Below, in pieces: positions 23,001 through 33,827 of a stretch of DNA of 64,000 nt. Made by a program: the position numbers and the translations under genes. The notes beneath the pieces were generated by a model. It saw only the letters and a program-made list of their open reading frames with translations. It was not told where the DNA came from and searched no databases. Numbering within the stretch: the stretch's first letter is position 1; each line of letters begins with the position of its first letter. The DNA comes from Erythroxylum novogranatense (lineage: Eukaryota > Streptophyta > Magnoliopsida > Malpighiales > Erythroxylaceae): positions 80,340,964-80,404,963 of the forward strand of contig CM057228.1 of the NCBI GenBank assembly GCA_029891385.1, read 5' to 3'.

Positions 23001-23327
23001 TCCCATTTCCTATCAATCCCCATAGCTATCACAACCACAAATCATAAACAACATCCTAACTTGTAACAATCATATCTTTTCATTCTGATATCCTAAATTT
23101 TCATACTATATGGCGTCGGAAAATTAAGAGGATCAGTTATAACTTTTATTAAGACATCTTGTTCAAAACATCATAGATTTATACAGAATATCTTCTGAAC
23201 TCAGAACACACAATCAACCCTCATGAACACAATATAGTGTGCAAATCTATAACACAATACATATACAAAAACACTCATTTCATACGTTTGATATTTCTAA
23301 ATTCCATTAAAAGATCGGGGTCTAACA
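20075..23327 (-). repeat. 5' LTR of giant-LTR element, part 2
   Basis: Continues the LTR interrupted at 9574 and aligns with about 4256-7398. It carries the TATA-like box at about 21305-21315 and a palindromic array at 22660-22825 that is nearly absent from the other LTR. Ends GGTCTAACA at 23327, followed by the ATAAC duplication. Confidence 0.9.
22660..22825 (-). repeat. GTCCGTT-AACGGAC palindrome array in U3-like region
   Basis: About five degenerate units of GTCCGTTAAACGGACATG. Two are near perfect: CATGTCCGT-T-ACGGACATG at 22754-22772 and GTCCGTT-A-AACGGAC at 22805-22819. The matching point of the other LTR (about 6890-6900) keeps only a TGACCCGAT fragment of the array. Confidence 0.75.
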
Positions 23328-23332
23328 ATAAC
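23328..23332. repeat. Target-site duplication ATAAC, right copy
   Basis: Exact repeat of 2696-2700, directly after the LTR end at 23327. Confidence 0.9.
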
Positions 23333-24193
23333 AACATATACTAGTCCAAGCAATAGTCCATGTCAAAAATGCCGACAATAAGTAGTAAATGATAGTCAAA
23401 AATTCTAGTAGCATGAAGACCAAAATGACAGTCTAAAGAGTAGACATAAAATGCAGTAGAGGAGTGAAATGCACAGCATCTACAAATTGTATTAAAATGC
23501 AACAACAACACTAAAATATAGCAATTGAACAACACGATAATGCACAGCCTAAAATTGCAATACCATATTAATCAGAACACAACACAAAAGAGGAGGCATT
23601 AAAATGACAGGTAGAAGAAACATATAGTAGTTCAGAGAAGTAAAACACCAACAACAGGAACATAAAACAAAATCAAACAGAAGAATAATGCAAAGAAAAA
23701 TGTAATAGACTCGACATTCTTTGTCTGATTTTTTTTCAAAATGGAAGAGTTAAAAGGAGGATTATTAAAGAGTCGTAAAAGTGTAGCTATTTGTATGTCT
23801 AGGGATCTAATAAAAACAACAGTGAAAAAAGAGAGAGAGATCGAGCATACTACGTCAGTTGAGAAAAAAATCACATGAAACTTGAGAGATATTAACGAAA
23901 AAGACTAGTGTAAGGAGGTGTTTGGTTGGTACGAGAGCAAAAAAAATCATTAGAATTGGGCTAGGTTGAGAACTTTGGAGGAGGATTTCATGTTTCAACC
24001 TATCGGGTCAAAGTGATTGTCAATATATTGAGTCAAAGCTATCAACAGAATGAGTCTCTCTCACTCTTACTCTCTTTGTATCTAATTCTTCAAATTTTAA
24101 TTTGCTTAAAATTTTTAGAATTTTAGTTTAGTATTTTTTTTTATAATTTGTGATAATTATTTTCAAGTTAATTTTAATATTTTGAGTTATTTC
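23333..24193. other. Unassigned AT-rich stretch
   Basis: The flank that was continuous with about 2700 before the giant-LTR insertion. It may be the leader or LTR of the minus-strand Athila-like element, but I see no primer site, gene or repeat that proves it. Short open frames here have no recognisable domain. Confidence 0.4.
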
Positions 24194-26293
24194 TATTGGA
24201 GTTATGTAAATATAGTGCCCTGGAAAACAAGTGTATTTACTTGTAACTTAATCTTCTTGATTCTGATTTTGTAATGAAAATATTTATTATTAATAAAATA
24301 AAAGAGTTTGGTTTTATTTGTGTGAGCATTATATATCTAGTTATAAGGTGCGAGATTCTTGTGTAAGTAATATCATATACATAGAGATGTATGGGAAACA
24401 TGTATATTATAAGAATCTAAACTAATGGATTCATAGTTGAATAATCAAGTTGGTCGCTTGATTATGGTTTAGACTATAATGTTGCGATTTATCTCCATAT
24501 AAATAAAGGGATTTACTTAAAGGGAATGATGAGTTTCATATCATGATAGTAGTTGACTATCGATAATGACACTATTAAATGAATCTGAAATTAAGTATGC
24601 TTTCAAGAATAAAGTGGGTCGTTACTTTTATCTTAGAACATACAACTTAAACATTCACTTATTATGGACCACAATCTTGATGAGTAGTGAACTCGTATGT
24701 GTTTCATTATGATTCTTGATAAGATCATAACTGATTTTTATAGAGTATTAATCCAGTGTTTGCATGTTGGAATTATTAATTGAAACATGTATTAGGGAAC
24801 ATTCACTCAAATAAAGAGTTTATAATGATATCATCACTTCTAGATGCTTTAAGGAGATTTGATGATTAAACTGGTGCTAGTAGTTTGATAGACTAGATAC
24901 TCATCAAGTCTTAACACCAAGATGAGATCTTGCTTGTTAATCACCATATAAAGTAAAAGGGAGATCTAGAAGGAAAAACTAACGTTAGGGTAAAACTATA
25001 ATTTTACCCTTTATTGTACGGATGGCTATAATAAGGTTCTAAATAGGGTTTGCAATTGGTCATAAAATATGTGCTCTCATAATATTTAATAATTCAAGAG
25101 TTCAATTAATTTTCTTTAGTGGAATGACATTTAGTTAATAAGTTACAATTAATTCTAATGAGATTAAATTAATTCTAGGCTTATTGGAGCTTGAATTATC
25201 AAAGTCTAATAAGATTCCCTACTTGACTTCAAGGAAGGTTATCAAGCTAAGTAAGAAATATAAATGGAGGTTTTAGAAGCCCATAATTGAATGTTAGGCT
25301 TACACTAATTAATGGTTAATTAGAAGCTCAAATGTTCATTTAGAAATGGGCTAGACTTTGGTTTAATGTAATTGATTAGATTAATTATATTAAAAAAATT
25401 TAAATAAAGGAGTAGCAATTTCAATTTTATTAGGGTTGAATGTGCAGCTACACATTCAACATTCAAATGCTAAATAAAGATGGTCTTTATTATGGTTTAT
25501 CATCTTAAATGGAGTTATGAACTTACCATTAAATGGTTTAATGGTTATCTTTTAATGTTAGCATATAACGTATTAGCATTCATTGGATTAAAGAAGAAAG
25601 ATGTGAATTGGATGGACTATCTTCCTTCTTCCATCTTCCAAAACCGAAATTGGTATGCCATATTTAGGTTAATAGTCTTTTCATATAGCCATCTTAAAGA
25701 TAAATGAGAAGAGACTCATTTAATGGCTACTTTATGATTGATTTAAAGTAAGAAGTGATGCGTTGGATGCTATTCTCTTTTTCCATTCCATGCATAATTG
25801 AAATTAAGTGTGTAAGAAAGGGCTCTTTCCTAGTTTAACTTTCTCTCTCTTTTCATGCACGAGTGAGTCAAAATTTGCATGAGAAGAGTCTCATTTTTGG
25901 CTCATTTCTTCTAAAAAAATCTCCTCTAAACATTTCTTCTTCTTTCCCACCAAAGGATTTTGTTAACCAAGTTGTCCTAGGAGAACAAGAGGAAAATAAA
26001 ATTGGTTGAGGATACAACAACAAGGAGAAGATAGATTGAAAAAGGAAAGGATTCAAAACCAAAGGCTTTGGATACAAGAAGGAGAGGATAGCGCAACAAG
26101 GAATTGAAGTTGTAGCAAAGGAGTCAGTAATACTCTTCATCTTGTTTATGATTATTATTATCCTTATACCATATCATTTACATATTGGCATGATGATTTG
26201 GATATATTGCTTCGACTGAAAATAAAATTTTTGAAAAGTTTTGAAATCTACTGATTCTCCAAATATGACATGCTTTCTTTTTCCGATCCAACA
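24194..26293 (+). repeat. Ty1/copia 5' LTR
   Basis: A 2.1 kb unit starting TATTGGAGTTATGTAAATA (expected TGTTGGAG) and ending CCGATCCAACA, followed at once by a Met-type primer site. Homologous copies lie at 30091-40624 (split solo LTR, plus), 49391-49701 (fragment, plus) and 55257-57370 (3' LTR, minus). The last is attached to copia RT/RNase H, which identifies the family. The base left of it is not duplicated after any matching LTR here. Confidence 0.85.
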
Positions 26294-26295
26294 AT

Positions 26296-26307
26296 TAGTA
26301 TCAGAGC
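26296..26307 (+). other. Primer-binding site of copia element
   Basis: TAGTATCAGAGC differs by one base from TGGTATCAGAGC, the initiator-Met complement, and lies 2 bases inside the LTR end. Confidence 0.85.
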
Positions 26308-27775
26308 TAGTTTCTAATGCATGATTTAGATTCCTATATGGTTGATGCATAGGTTAGCAATCTTTTTTTTTGTATGCTGCATATTTTTATGTGATAGAAA
26401 TATATATGGTGTATGTGTTGCACTTTTGCTTGTCCATAGAAGTTAAATTTACCATATACAATTTCTTCATTTGGTTGTAATGAGGAGGGTGGTCTATCAT
26501 CACCATGTCTCCTCCTTTGCTTCATTTTTCTATTTTTTTTTTGTAATGTACAAATTGATGTAATGATGAAAATGAATCAGACATGGATTGAAGAAATGGA
26601 GAGGTAAAGGTTTCGGTGTATCCTTTTATGTATTGGCATAGTTTCGATTTTGTGAAAACAAATATGCTGGAATTTTGTTTCAATGAATCTAGTTTTGGTT
26701 TTTTGTTTTAAAAACAAGTGCTGGATTTTTGTTTCAAGGAATCAAGTTTTGGTTTTAATAAAATACTAAGTGTTGGTTTTTTTTTAATGGAATGAGCTTC
26801 GGTTTTAATGAAAACAAGTGTTGGAATTTTTTGTCACGACAAAGATTCACTTTTATGAAAATATAGTGCTGGAGTTTTAATTTTCAACATAACAAATTTT
26901 TGTTTTTATAAATGTCATTACATTTTATTTACTAAATGGGCGACATCATGTGAGTGAAGAGTTCAAAGTAGGAGATCCAAGTCCAAGAAGAATATTTTGG
27001 GCCTAAAAGGCTTGTAATTATTTTTATGTTTCTAGAATGGACAATCAAAAGTGGCTTAATTAGTTCATGTGATCAATGGAGAAATGAATGCAAATAATAT
27101 GTGATTGCATGTCTTTTAGAAAATTGCCAACCCTAGGCCTTGCCATGCATTAATTATGTTTGAGATATATAATGAAATAATATAGGATGGATAATAAATT
27201 GCATTTAGACAAGATGGTATTTAAAACTTAAAACCTAAATAATTGAGTGGGAGAGGATGCTCATGTGAGAGTCCAAGGTCTCGAAATGATGTCCCATTTG
27301 CATGTGGCGAAGTGTTACTCACCATCAGAGGGTATGAATCCTAGATCTTGCATGGTTTGGGTCTCCTTAAGGATAAGTCCACTTGTTGGTAGCAAATGTG
27401 ACCTCCTATTGAGGCATGGTTTGTAGGTATCTTTAGTGAACGAATCAAATGGTTGAACATAAACTGCCCACCGTAGCTCTGTTGGTAAAAGTATGAATCA
27501 AATTATGACGCTTCTCAAAAAGTTAGGCATGAGATGCTTGGTAGTTTTTTAAGTGGGAGGGGTCCCAATTTTTTTTATTGGATAAAATGGCCCACTGTCA
27601 CTTAGTTTGTTGTAGATAAGAAAAATAACAGTTGTATAATGTTTAATTTTTTTAAGTTTTGTTAAATCTATCATCATGCATACATGCATCATGATTTTAT
27701 ACAAAGTTTCAATATTGTTGACTAGTATGCTCATGTTTTAATAATTTATATTTTCAGACATAATCAACCACAAAA
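26308..27775 (+). other. Copia leader region with minisatellite
   Basis: About 1.5 kb between primer site and gag ATG. No coding motif. Contains a degenerate repeat array at 26640-26910 (separate entry) and a purine-rich region before gag. Confidence 0.6.
26640..26910 (+). repeat. Degenerate ~50-bp minisatellite in copia leader
   Basis: Five imperfect units built on CAAGTGYTGGAATTTTTG, then a GAAT...GTTTTGGTTTTAAT block, starting near 26658, 26712, 26768, 26815 and 26864. Units differ by small indels and T-run lengths. Confidence 0.6.
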
Positions 27776-28480
27776 ATGAATCCACTCACCCTGCTCTTAA
27801 CTAATAACAAATTGGAAAATGGAGACAATTTTAATAGATGGAGACGTAACCTTGACGTTGTTCTTCAATACGAATGTATTTCATAGGTATTAACTAAAAA
27901 TGAACCTACACCTCTAGGTGGAGATTCAACTCCTGATCAAGTCCAACAATATGAGCATTGGCAAAATGCTGACAAGACTACTAAGTGTTATATTCTAGCT
28001 TCTCTTAGTGACATGTTACAAAAACAAATTGCTTGTATGAAAACTGCTAATTCAATGGTCCATCACCTACATGAGATGTTTGGTGTGAAGACCAGGTTTG
28101 CAAGAGTGAAAGCTATCCAAACCTTTCATAATCTCAGACAAAAACCTGGTGAATCGGTGTGGGATTACATGATGAAGGTAATCTCTGCAGTCACTGAGGC
28201 TGAGATGCTTGGGGTGGATATGGATGCGGACACGCAGATGATTATGATCATCAATAGCTTAAACTCTTATTTTCAGTAGTTTAAGTTGGACTATGAGCTA
28301 AACAATATGGTTACACCTTGAGTGAGTTGATTAATACCCTCTAGAGCACGAAAGAGATATTAAATATCAACGTTTATGGGTCTGAAGCTAATGTAACATC
28401 TTCTTCTAAGCCCAAGGGTAAAGGCAAGCAGAAGAAGAAGGGGCCAATGAAAAAAAAAGGCCCAAATAGTGGTCAAGTCA
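27776..28480 (+). pseudogene. Copia Gag remnant, 3'-truncated
   Basis: ATG at 27776, then LENGDNFNRWRRNLDVVL, a stop near 27886, WQNADKTTKCYILASLSDML, MFGVKTRFARVKAIQTFHNL and MMKVISAVTEAEMLG in one frame. These match the Gag (UBN2-type) domain of plant copia elements. The zinc knuckle expected after the Lys/Gly-rich segment (SKPKGKGKQKKKG, about 28415-28460) is missing. Near 28480 the sequence changes abruptly into an Athila-like LTR. Protease, integrase and RT are therefore absent for this copy. Stops at about 27886 and 28280 also break it. Confidence 0.8.
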
Positions 28481-29432
28481 CGGGTGTGACACAATGCCAC
28501 CTCACCCCTTATTTAACCTAACGTTAATTTATACCGAGGTTGTGATGGAGCAAGGTTTTATGAAATTTTTTGAGTGTTTTTAGCTAGGAGCACTTTGAAA
28601 GCCTTAGGAGAGTATAAAATGGGTAATAAGCTCTCAAGTATGAGAGATCTATAGAGAGGTAGCTTCCCGACAACAGTTCGGAGGTGCAATTGACACTAAT
28701 AACCTAGTTAAGCATTTTTTTCATTGTTTGATGTTCTTCCTATTAGGGATTGATTATTTTATCCTATGTTTAATGTTTGGGTCTTGTGTAAGAATAATTA
28801 AATGATCTATTGAATTATTTTTATGTAAGTACCCATTGCTAAAATTGAATACAACACGTAATCATTATTTTTCCAATTCATTTGTAGTGGCTAATGGTTC
28901 GTAATTATTAAGGATAATATAACCTAGGTTAAATAATCTGAGCTTGTGTGATTATTGCTTAAGTTGGTCTATTTTTCTCACTCGTAAGGCGATTGTCTAA
29001 TTAAACTTAGCTAGAGTCTCCTAGGTTATCTGATAGCTAGGGTTAATTAACGAGCTCTTTTTAATTGACTATTACCTAAAAAAATTCAGGATTAATAGAG
29101 CTTGTTCTTAATCTACAACCAATAGTTCAAGGAGAGGTAAAGGAATAACAAATCAATGAAATATGTTTAATTAGAGTTTAGGTTTTGATAAAACAAAAAA
29201 ATCAGGTCCTTAATTAATTACTTTTCATCATTTTTACATGTTTTCTTTTATTTGTTTGTATTAATCTAGTTTTGTTTTATTTTCTTATTAAACCAAGAAC
29301 CCCCTAAAACCTAAAAATCAATTATTTTCATTTTGTAAACTTTACACATACTCTCTGTGGGGTCGACCTAGACTCACTACTGCTACAGTAGTAGATCTAG
29401 CTTATTTTAAGTAGTGTTATGGCACGTTACCA
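28480..29432 (+). repeat. Athila-like 5' LTR, 5'-truncated
   Basis: From GGGTGTGACACAATGCC onward it matches 48965-49390, and its later half matches 48000-48700, so it is an LTR of that family with U3 missing. It ends GGCACGTTACCA at 29432, four bases before a tRNA-Asp-type primer site. The junction with copia gag is near 28480. Confidence 0.75.
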
Positions 29433-29436
29433 ATTT

Positions 29437-29450
29437 TGACGGCGTTGCTG
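29437..29450 (+). other. Primer-binding site, Asp tRNA type
   Basis: TGACGGCGTTGCTG, a slightly mutated form of TGGCGCCGTTGCCG, used by Athila/Tat elements. It lies just after the LTR end at 29432. Confidence 0.75.
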
Positions 29451-29559
29451 AGGATTGTGGTGTTTTAGTATTTTTATTTTTATTTTTTTTTTGTATATAT
29501 TTGCTCGTAATTAGTTTCTTTTCAGTTATTTCATGATTTTTTCACTTTTTCTTTAGTGT

Positions 29560-30090
29560 TTGCCATGTCAAAAAAGAGAAAGTTTCACATGGAACGAAGT
29601 AATTTCCTTTATAACTTTTATTCTCAATCCTATATCTAAGGTTGGACTAATCAACTTAACTTTAGTTATGGATGGGATAACCCACAATTACTATCTTGAT
29701 AGTATGCAGGATGAACAACAATTCCCGTATATAACATAAACTTCTTACCACAACTCAGGTATATCTATAGAAGATTTGTTTAGTAGTATGACTAATAGCA
29801 ACATTCAACTTCAACAAAGTCTATAGGATTTCCAGTAGGATGTAAGGCAATTTTTGCAATATACAGGGTCTAGCATCCAATATTTGGAAAACTAATAAAA
29901 CTCAAGTACTTCTCTAGAGGAATTAGTTAATGTTTGTGTTGTTAATACTTTGTAATTACAATAGGAAGAGATGCAATTCTAGCAAGAAGGAAGTTCTAAG
30001 ATCTAGAACTTGGCAAGCCAGATGGGTCAGTTAACAAAAGCTCTTAATCACTTGGCATCACAAGGCAAAGAAATGCAACCATCTTAACCT
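29560..30090 (+). pseudogene. Athila-like Gag remnant, part 1
   Basis: Broken frames give ISIEDLFSSMTNSNIQLQQS near 29760, QFLQYTGSSIQYLEN near 29850 and NLASQMGQLTKALNHLASQG near 30010. The last is the conserved LExQxGQLAxxLxxLxSQG segment of these Gags. Several stops interrupt it. The solo copia LTR inserted at 30091 (TSD AACCT), and the same Gag continues at 40630. Confidence 0.75.
30086..30090. repeat. Target-site duplication AACCT, left copy
   Basis: AACCT here and at 40625-40629 flanks the copia LTR that starts at 30091 and ends at 40624. Joining the flanks restores the Athila-like Gag context. Confidence 0.93.
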
Positions 30091-30225
30091 TGTTTGAGTT
30101 ATATAAATATAGTGCCTGGAAAGCAAGTGTATTTACATGTAACTTTATTTTCTTCAATTACAGTTTTGTAATGAAAATATTTATTATTAATAAAACAAAA
30201 GAGTTTGGTTATATCTGTGTGAGCG

Positions 30226-30230
30226 TTATA
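30226..30230. repeat. Target-site duplication TTATA, left copy
   Basis: TTATA here and at 38714-38718 flanks TGTTGGCCCC...GATCCAACA exactly, inside the copia LTR. Confidence 0.93.
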
Positions 30231-30867
30231 TGTTGGCCCCCGACTTTTTCTTAGTGAATTAAACATGAGTTAATTAAATTATGAGGTGTTGATGGATTTA
30301 ACCTCGGAGTTAATTATTATGTCAAAGGATTTTATTGCATGGATTGATGGAATTTAAGTGTTAATATTATAGGAATGCATGAGGGGCATTTTTGGAAGAT
30401 TTCTTATGTCTAAAAGGTAGAAGGCTTATCTTGGAGGGCAAAATGGACATTGCCCACCCATTAAGTTAAGCGTATGAATTAGAAAGAAAAGAAGAGGGAG
30501 AAGGAGAAGAAAAAGAAGGAGAGTGTCGTAGAAGAGGAAGAGAAGAGGAGAAAAGCTAGGCTTTTCATTCTTGAGGATTTCGACAGATTTAGAGCAATTT
30601 CTGGTAAGCCTAAGTGCATTTCGTTTTGTTTTGGTTAGATTAAACCCTAGAATCGATTTACATGTGTTGGAATCGGTTGTTTAGGGATTTTCGAAAAAAC
30701 TAGGTGAAATCCTTGGGTTGTTGATTTTGTGACTGATTTTAAGGTTTGAATGAGTTAGAAATGTAGTGTTGGACAGGATTTAAGGTTTAGATGTGTTGCA
30801 TTTGCAAAAGGGAAGGATTGAAGTGGGTAAATGTTGGAAAAATCGAGTTCGGAGACGTTCTCCAGAC

Positions 30868-30975
30868 GCGCACATCGCAACGTGCGAATTTGTCTTCATC
30901 GCGACGTGAGAAATTTGTGTTCGTCGCGACGAGCACGGGCCATTCGTCGCAACGAGCTTAGCCTTCGTCACGACG
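30868..30975 (+). repeat. CpG palindrome array in LTR
   Basis: Variants of CATCGCGACGTG and CGTCGCGACGAG recur about every 22-28 bases, 264 bases after the donor-like site at 30604. The 3' LTR keeps only part of it (37200-37275) next to a deletion. Confidence 0.7.
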
Positions 30976-31400
30976 AGCCCCTAGTTTCCAACATAGGTGA
31001 ATTTTGGTATTTTAGGCATATCTTTTGTTGTAGACATCCAAATAAAGTGATTTTTGATTCGTTGTAAAATAGAGACAAGGGTCTACAAGTTTTTGAAGAA
31101 AGAAAGTTTTGAATCAGTCTTTAAAGTTCTCAAATTTTGTATGGAAGTTGTCTATAGATTCTTGTTTCAACATAAGGATAGTCCCATTATGTTTGGGGTA
31201 TCACTGTAGGATTTCTGAACCAAATGGAATAATCTTGGAGTCTTTAGAAACGTGATACAATGGGGAAAACTTATGGGAAAATTGACCCGAATGATTGGAC
31301 TTTTTGAAGAGTTGAGTTTTTAGAATTTATCTTAGTGAATATGTAATAATTGGGTCCTTAATTTGTATTCCTACTGAATAGGAATTTTGTATTGATAAAG

Positions 31401-31470
31401 GAAATCAATGAAGGCAAGAGGATCAAGATGAGAGGCATCTTTCAACCATGTATCTGAGCAAGGATCTCAA
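31401..31470 (+). other. Predicted LTR mini-exon (70 nt)
   Basis: Acceptor-like GATAAAG ends at 31400, donor GTGGGT starts at 31471. The 3' LTR has the better donor CAG/GTGGGT at 37378, where the 5' LTR has CAA. Confidence 0.45.
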
Positions 31471-32834
31471 GTGGGTTTCATGTTTATAATTTAGTAATGA
31501 GCCACTAAAGTTTTCTCCCAAATCAAGAATGATTTCAACTACTTCGTAAATATTTTTTTGTTTCTTTGAATGATTTGCAAAAATGTTCCATGTTTTGATA
31601 TATGAAGTTTTATGATGAATTTCGAAATAAAAGATGGAAATGCATTGAAACGTTTTATGTTATGCTTTAGAAAATTTATGGCATTTTGTATCTTTGAAAA
31701 AGAAAGAAAAGAGCATGAAAAGTATGAAAGTTTTGGATAGAATGATTTGAGCATGATTATGTGCTTTTGTTTGGGCGAGAGTGGAACCATTTCGTTCGTC
31801 ACATGCACGTTGACAAGAGCCTTGTCCCGGCTTCCCGCTTGTGACATATGAGCTCCGAATGGACTCATTTTGTTCAGGGTGTAAACTTCGATTTCTCCCT
31901 CTTGTTTCCATGGAACCCTCGAGCCGTGTGATGTGCATTGCATCTGTGAATTTTCAAGTATGTGCATAAATTGAGCATTTTGTACTGATGATTGAATGAA
32001 CATGTTGTGTTGATGTGATAACATTTTTCACTATGAGTTTTGAGAAGATAATGACACTTTTCAACTACGAGTTTGAACTCAAAATTTTGGATTTGACTGA
32101 GAATTTGGGAGCAAAGTGTTTTATGAACTTATTATGACTTTTGTATAACAAATGAACTTTTCAACGGTTTTGCTTATGCTTCGTTATAAACCTGTTACCC
32201 ACGAGCTATAAGCTTACCCCCCCCCCCCTTCATTCCCATCCACAGGTGATGAGAAGAAGCTCGGGTGAAGGGAAGTGAAGGTTTTTGTTGTATGTGCATA
32301 TTGTATTAATTTTTAAGTTAGATTGTTGTTGAGAATTTTGGGAGTTTCATATTTTGTATATTCAAATTTCGATATTGATATCGTATGGCGCCTGGAATGC
32401 CATTAAAGCTTGTAAGATTCTATTTTTTTATGTTAATACATTGAGTATAGATCAGGTTGAGTGGAAATTTGGTATACTCGAGAAAGTTATGGATTGGATA
32501 TGAATTTTGTGATTGGGAATTGTTGTTTTATATATTTACAGAAATGAGATGTGTTATGGAAAAAGGAACCTAGGAATTTTATGAGATAGTAAGTTTCATG
32601 TTTTTCTTTGGGTCATGCCACGTTTCATGGTTCAATGGTCGGACTCCGTGATCGGGGCTCACCATGTTGGTAGCCGAGCAAGAAAAGATTCCAAGAAGTC
32701 ACGCTTCAGTATGATGATATTTTTTATGAAATTAGGTTTCGAAGATGGGGCCCAGCATTTGCGGTATCAAAGCAGGTTTGTAAGTGTTATGGTTTTGGTT
32801 CGAGTTGGATTTCGGAAACGGGATCCAACATTTG

Positions 32835-32846
32835 TGGTATCAGAGC
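32835..32846 (+). other. Primer-binding site, initiator Met type
   Basis: Exact TGGTATCAGAGC, four bases after the LTR end at 32830. Confidence 0.93.
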
Positions 32847-33827
32847 CCAGCATTATGATCTTGCATGGGTGTTTATGTTTGTAAAGTGTCTGAATGGCTA
32901 GTGAGAATGTGATTTTGCTGTGGAGAGATTTTTCGTGAATTATTTGAGGAACCAAGGTGATTATTTGACTTAGATTGACAAGAATTTTGATTGATTTTAG
33001 TAATGTGTTAAGGAAATTGAGATTTGAATTTCTTGATGCATTGGGATAAAGGGATGTTGAATCTCTATGTGTGAGATGAAAGTTTGAAAAGATGAGGTAA
33101 AGAATAGAACTATATGTATGGAAGATCAATAGGTTGAATTTGAAATGATGATTGGTTAATATGGGGTTCCTTAAGAAATGGGACCATTGGCTAGTGAAAA
33201 TGTGTTAAGGAATATCGATTTGCGGTTATAGTGTTAAGAATTTGAGGTGAGAAAATGATGACACTCTGTCATGATATGAGAAAAAGAAAGTTGTCGATAA
33301 TTAAAAAGGAAATATAGTGGATGGGTAAACATAACAGATAAGGATTCAAGGCAATTGTACTGGAGGATTGAACATGACAGTAATATTGTAATGTGGTGAT
33401 ATGTTTTTAAAAGTGATATAGATACGAATGTATTGACATGGATTGTTTGGGGAAAATACAGGCATATAAGTATAAACGATGAGATTAGAATGTACAAGTA
33501 GAGTGCAATGGAAGCATAACTTTGTTATGATCTTAAGGCGAGGAAATTGGAACCGAAGTGGTTGTTCAAGAAGAAATTAGTGAAACTAAGGTCAGAATTT
33601 CATTATGATTATGCATCGATGATTTTGAAATGGTTGAGAATATGCATGGGGAAGATGAAAGAAATGGTAATTGGGAAATGAGGTAGAAGTGAGGAAATAG
33701 AGAAAGGGGAATGGAATAGACATGAATGACCTTATAACAGACGAACAAAATGATATGTAGTGTGGGAAAATAGTAAATGTGTATAAGATCTCATCTTATG
33801 CATGAATGAGATTAAGAAAAAGAATGA
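32847..33827 (+). other. Leader of the 30231 element, no gene seen
   Basis: About 1 kb of AT/G-rich sequence between primer site and the gag relic. No domain or strong repeat recognised. Confidence 0.5.

Larger units (their letters stand above)
2701..23327 (-). mobile_element. Giant-LTR, non-coding LTR retrotransposon (LARD-like), minus strand
   Basis: Two homologous LTRs (2701-7398 and 8017-23327, the second split by a later insertion) start TGTTGGGACC and end GG(G)TCYAAYA. They enclose only 618 bp, which holds a Met-type primer site next to the right LTR and a polypurine tract next to the left LTR. Both signals read on the minus strand, so the right LTR is the 5' one. A perfect ATAAC duplication flanks the whole. 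There is no coding capacity, so replication would have needed proteins from another element, probably a Tekay-like chromovirus because the tract context (TTTCGAGAACGAAATTC then AAGAGGGGG) matches that group. Confidence 0.88.
30231..32830 (+). repeat. 5' LTR of the 30231 element (2.6 kb)
   Basis: Starts TGTTGGCCCCCGACTTTTTC, ends CGGGATCCAACA. Donor-like CTG/GTAAG at 30604, CpG palindrome array 30868-30975, mini-exon 31401-31470. A GC-rich block lies at 31795-31930. Acceptor-like CATTCCCATCCACAG ends at 32245 after a run of 12 C. A PBS-like TGCGGTATCAAAGC at 32760-32773 lies inside the LTR. Confidence 0.92.

Noticed and set aside
25480..25707. 75-codon open frame as a possible host gene
   Set aside because: It lies inside the copia LTR; the homologous LTRs at 39880 and 55980 do not keep the frame.
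27474..27485. tRNA A-box-like TAGCTCTGTTGG in the copia leader, possible SINE or tRNA
   Set aside because: No B box or cloverleaf follows, and the sequence lies inside the leader of the copia element.
30831..31067. Arg/His/Cys-rich open frame resembling a small basic protein
   Set aside because: It is the CpG palindrome array read in frame; the other LTR copies do not keep it open.
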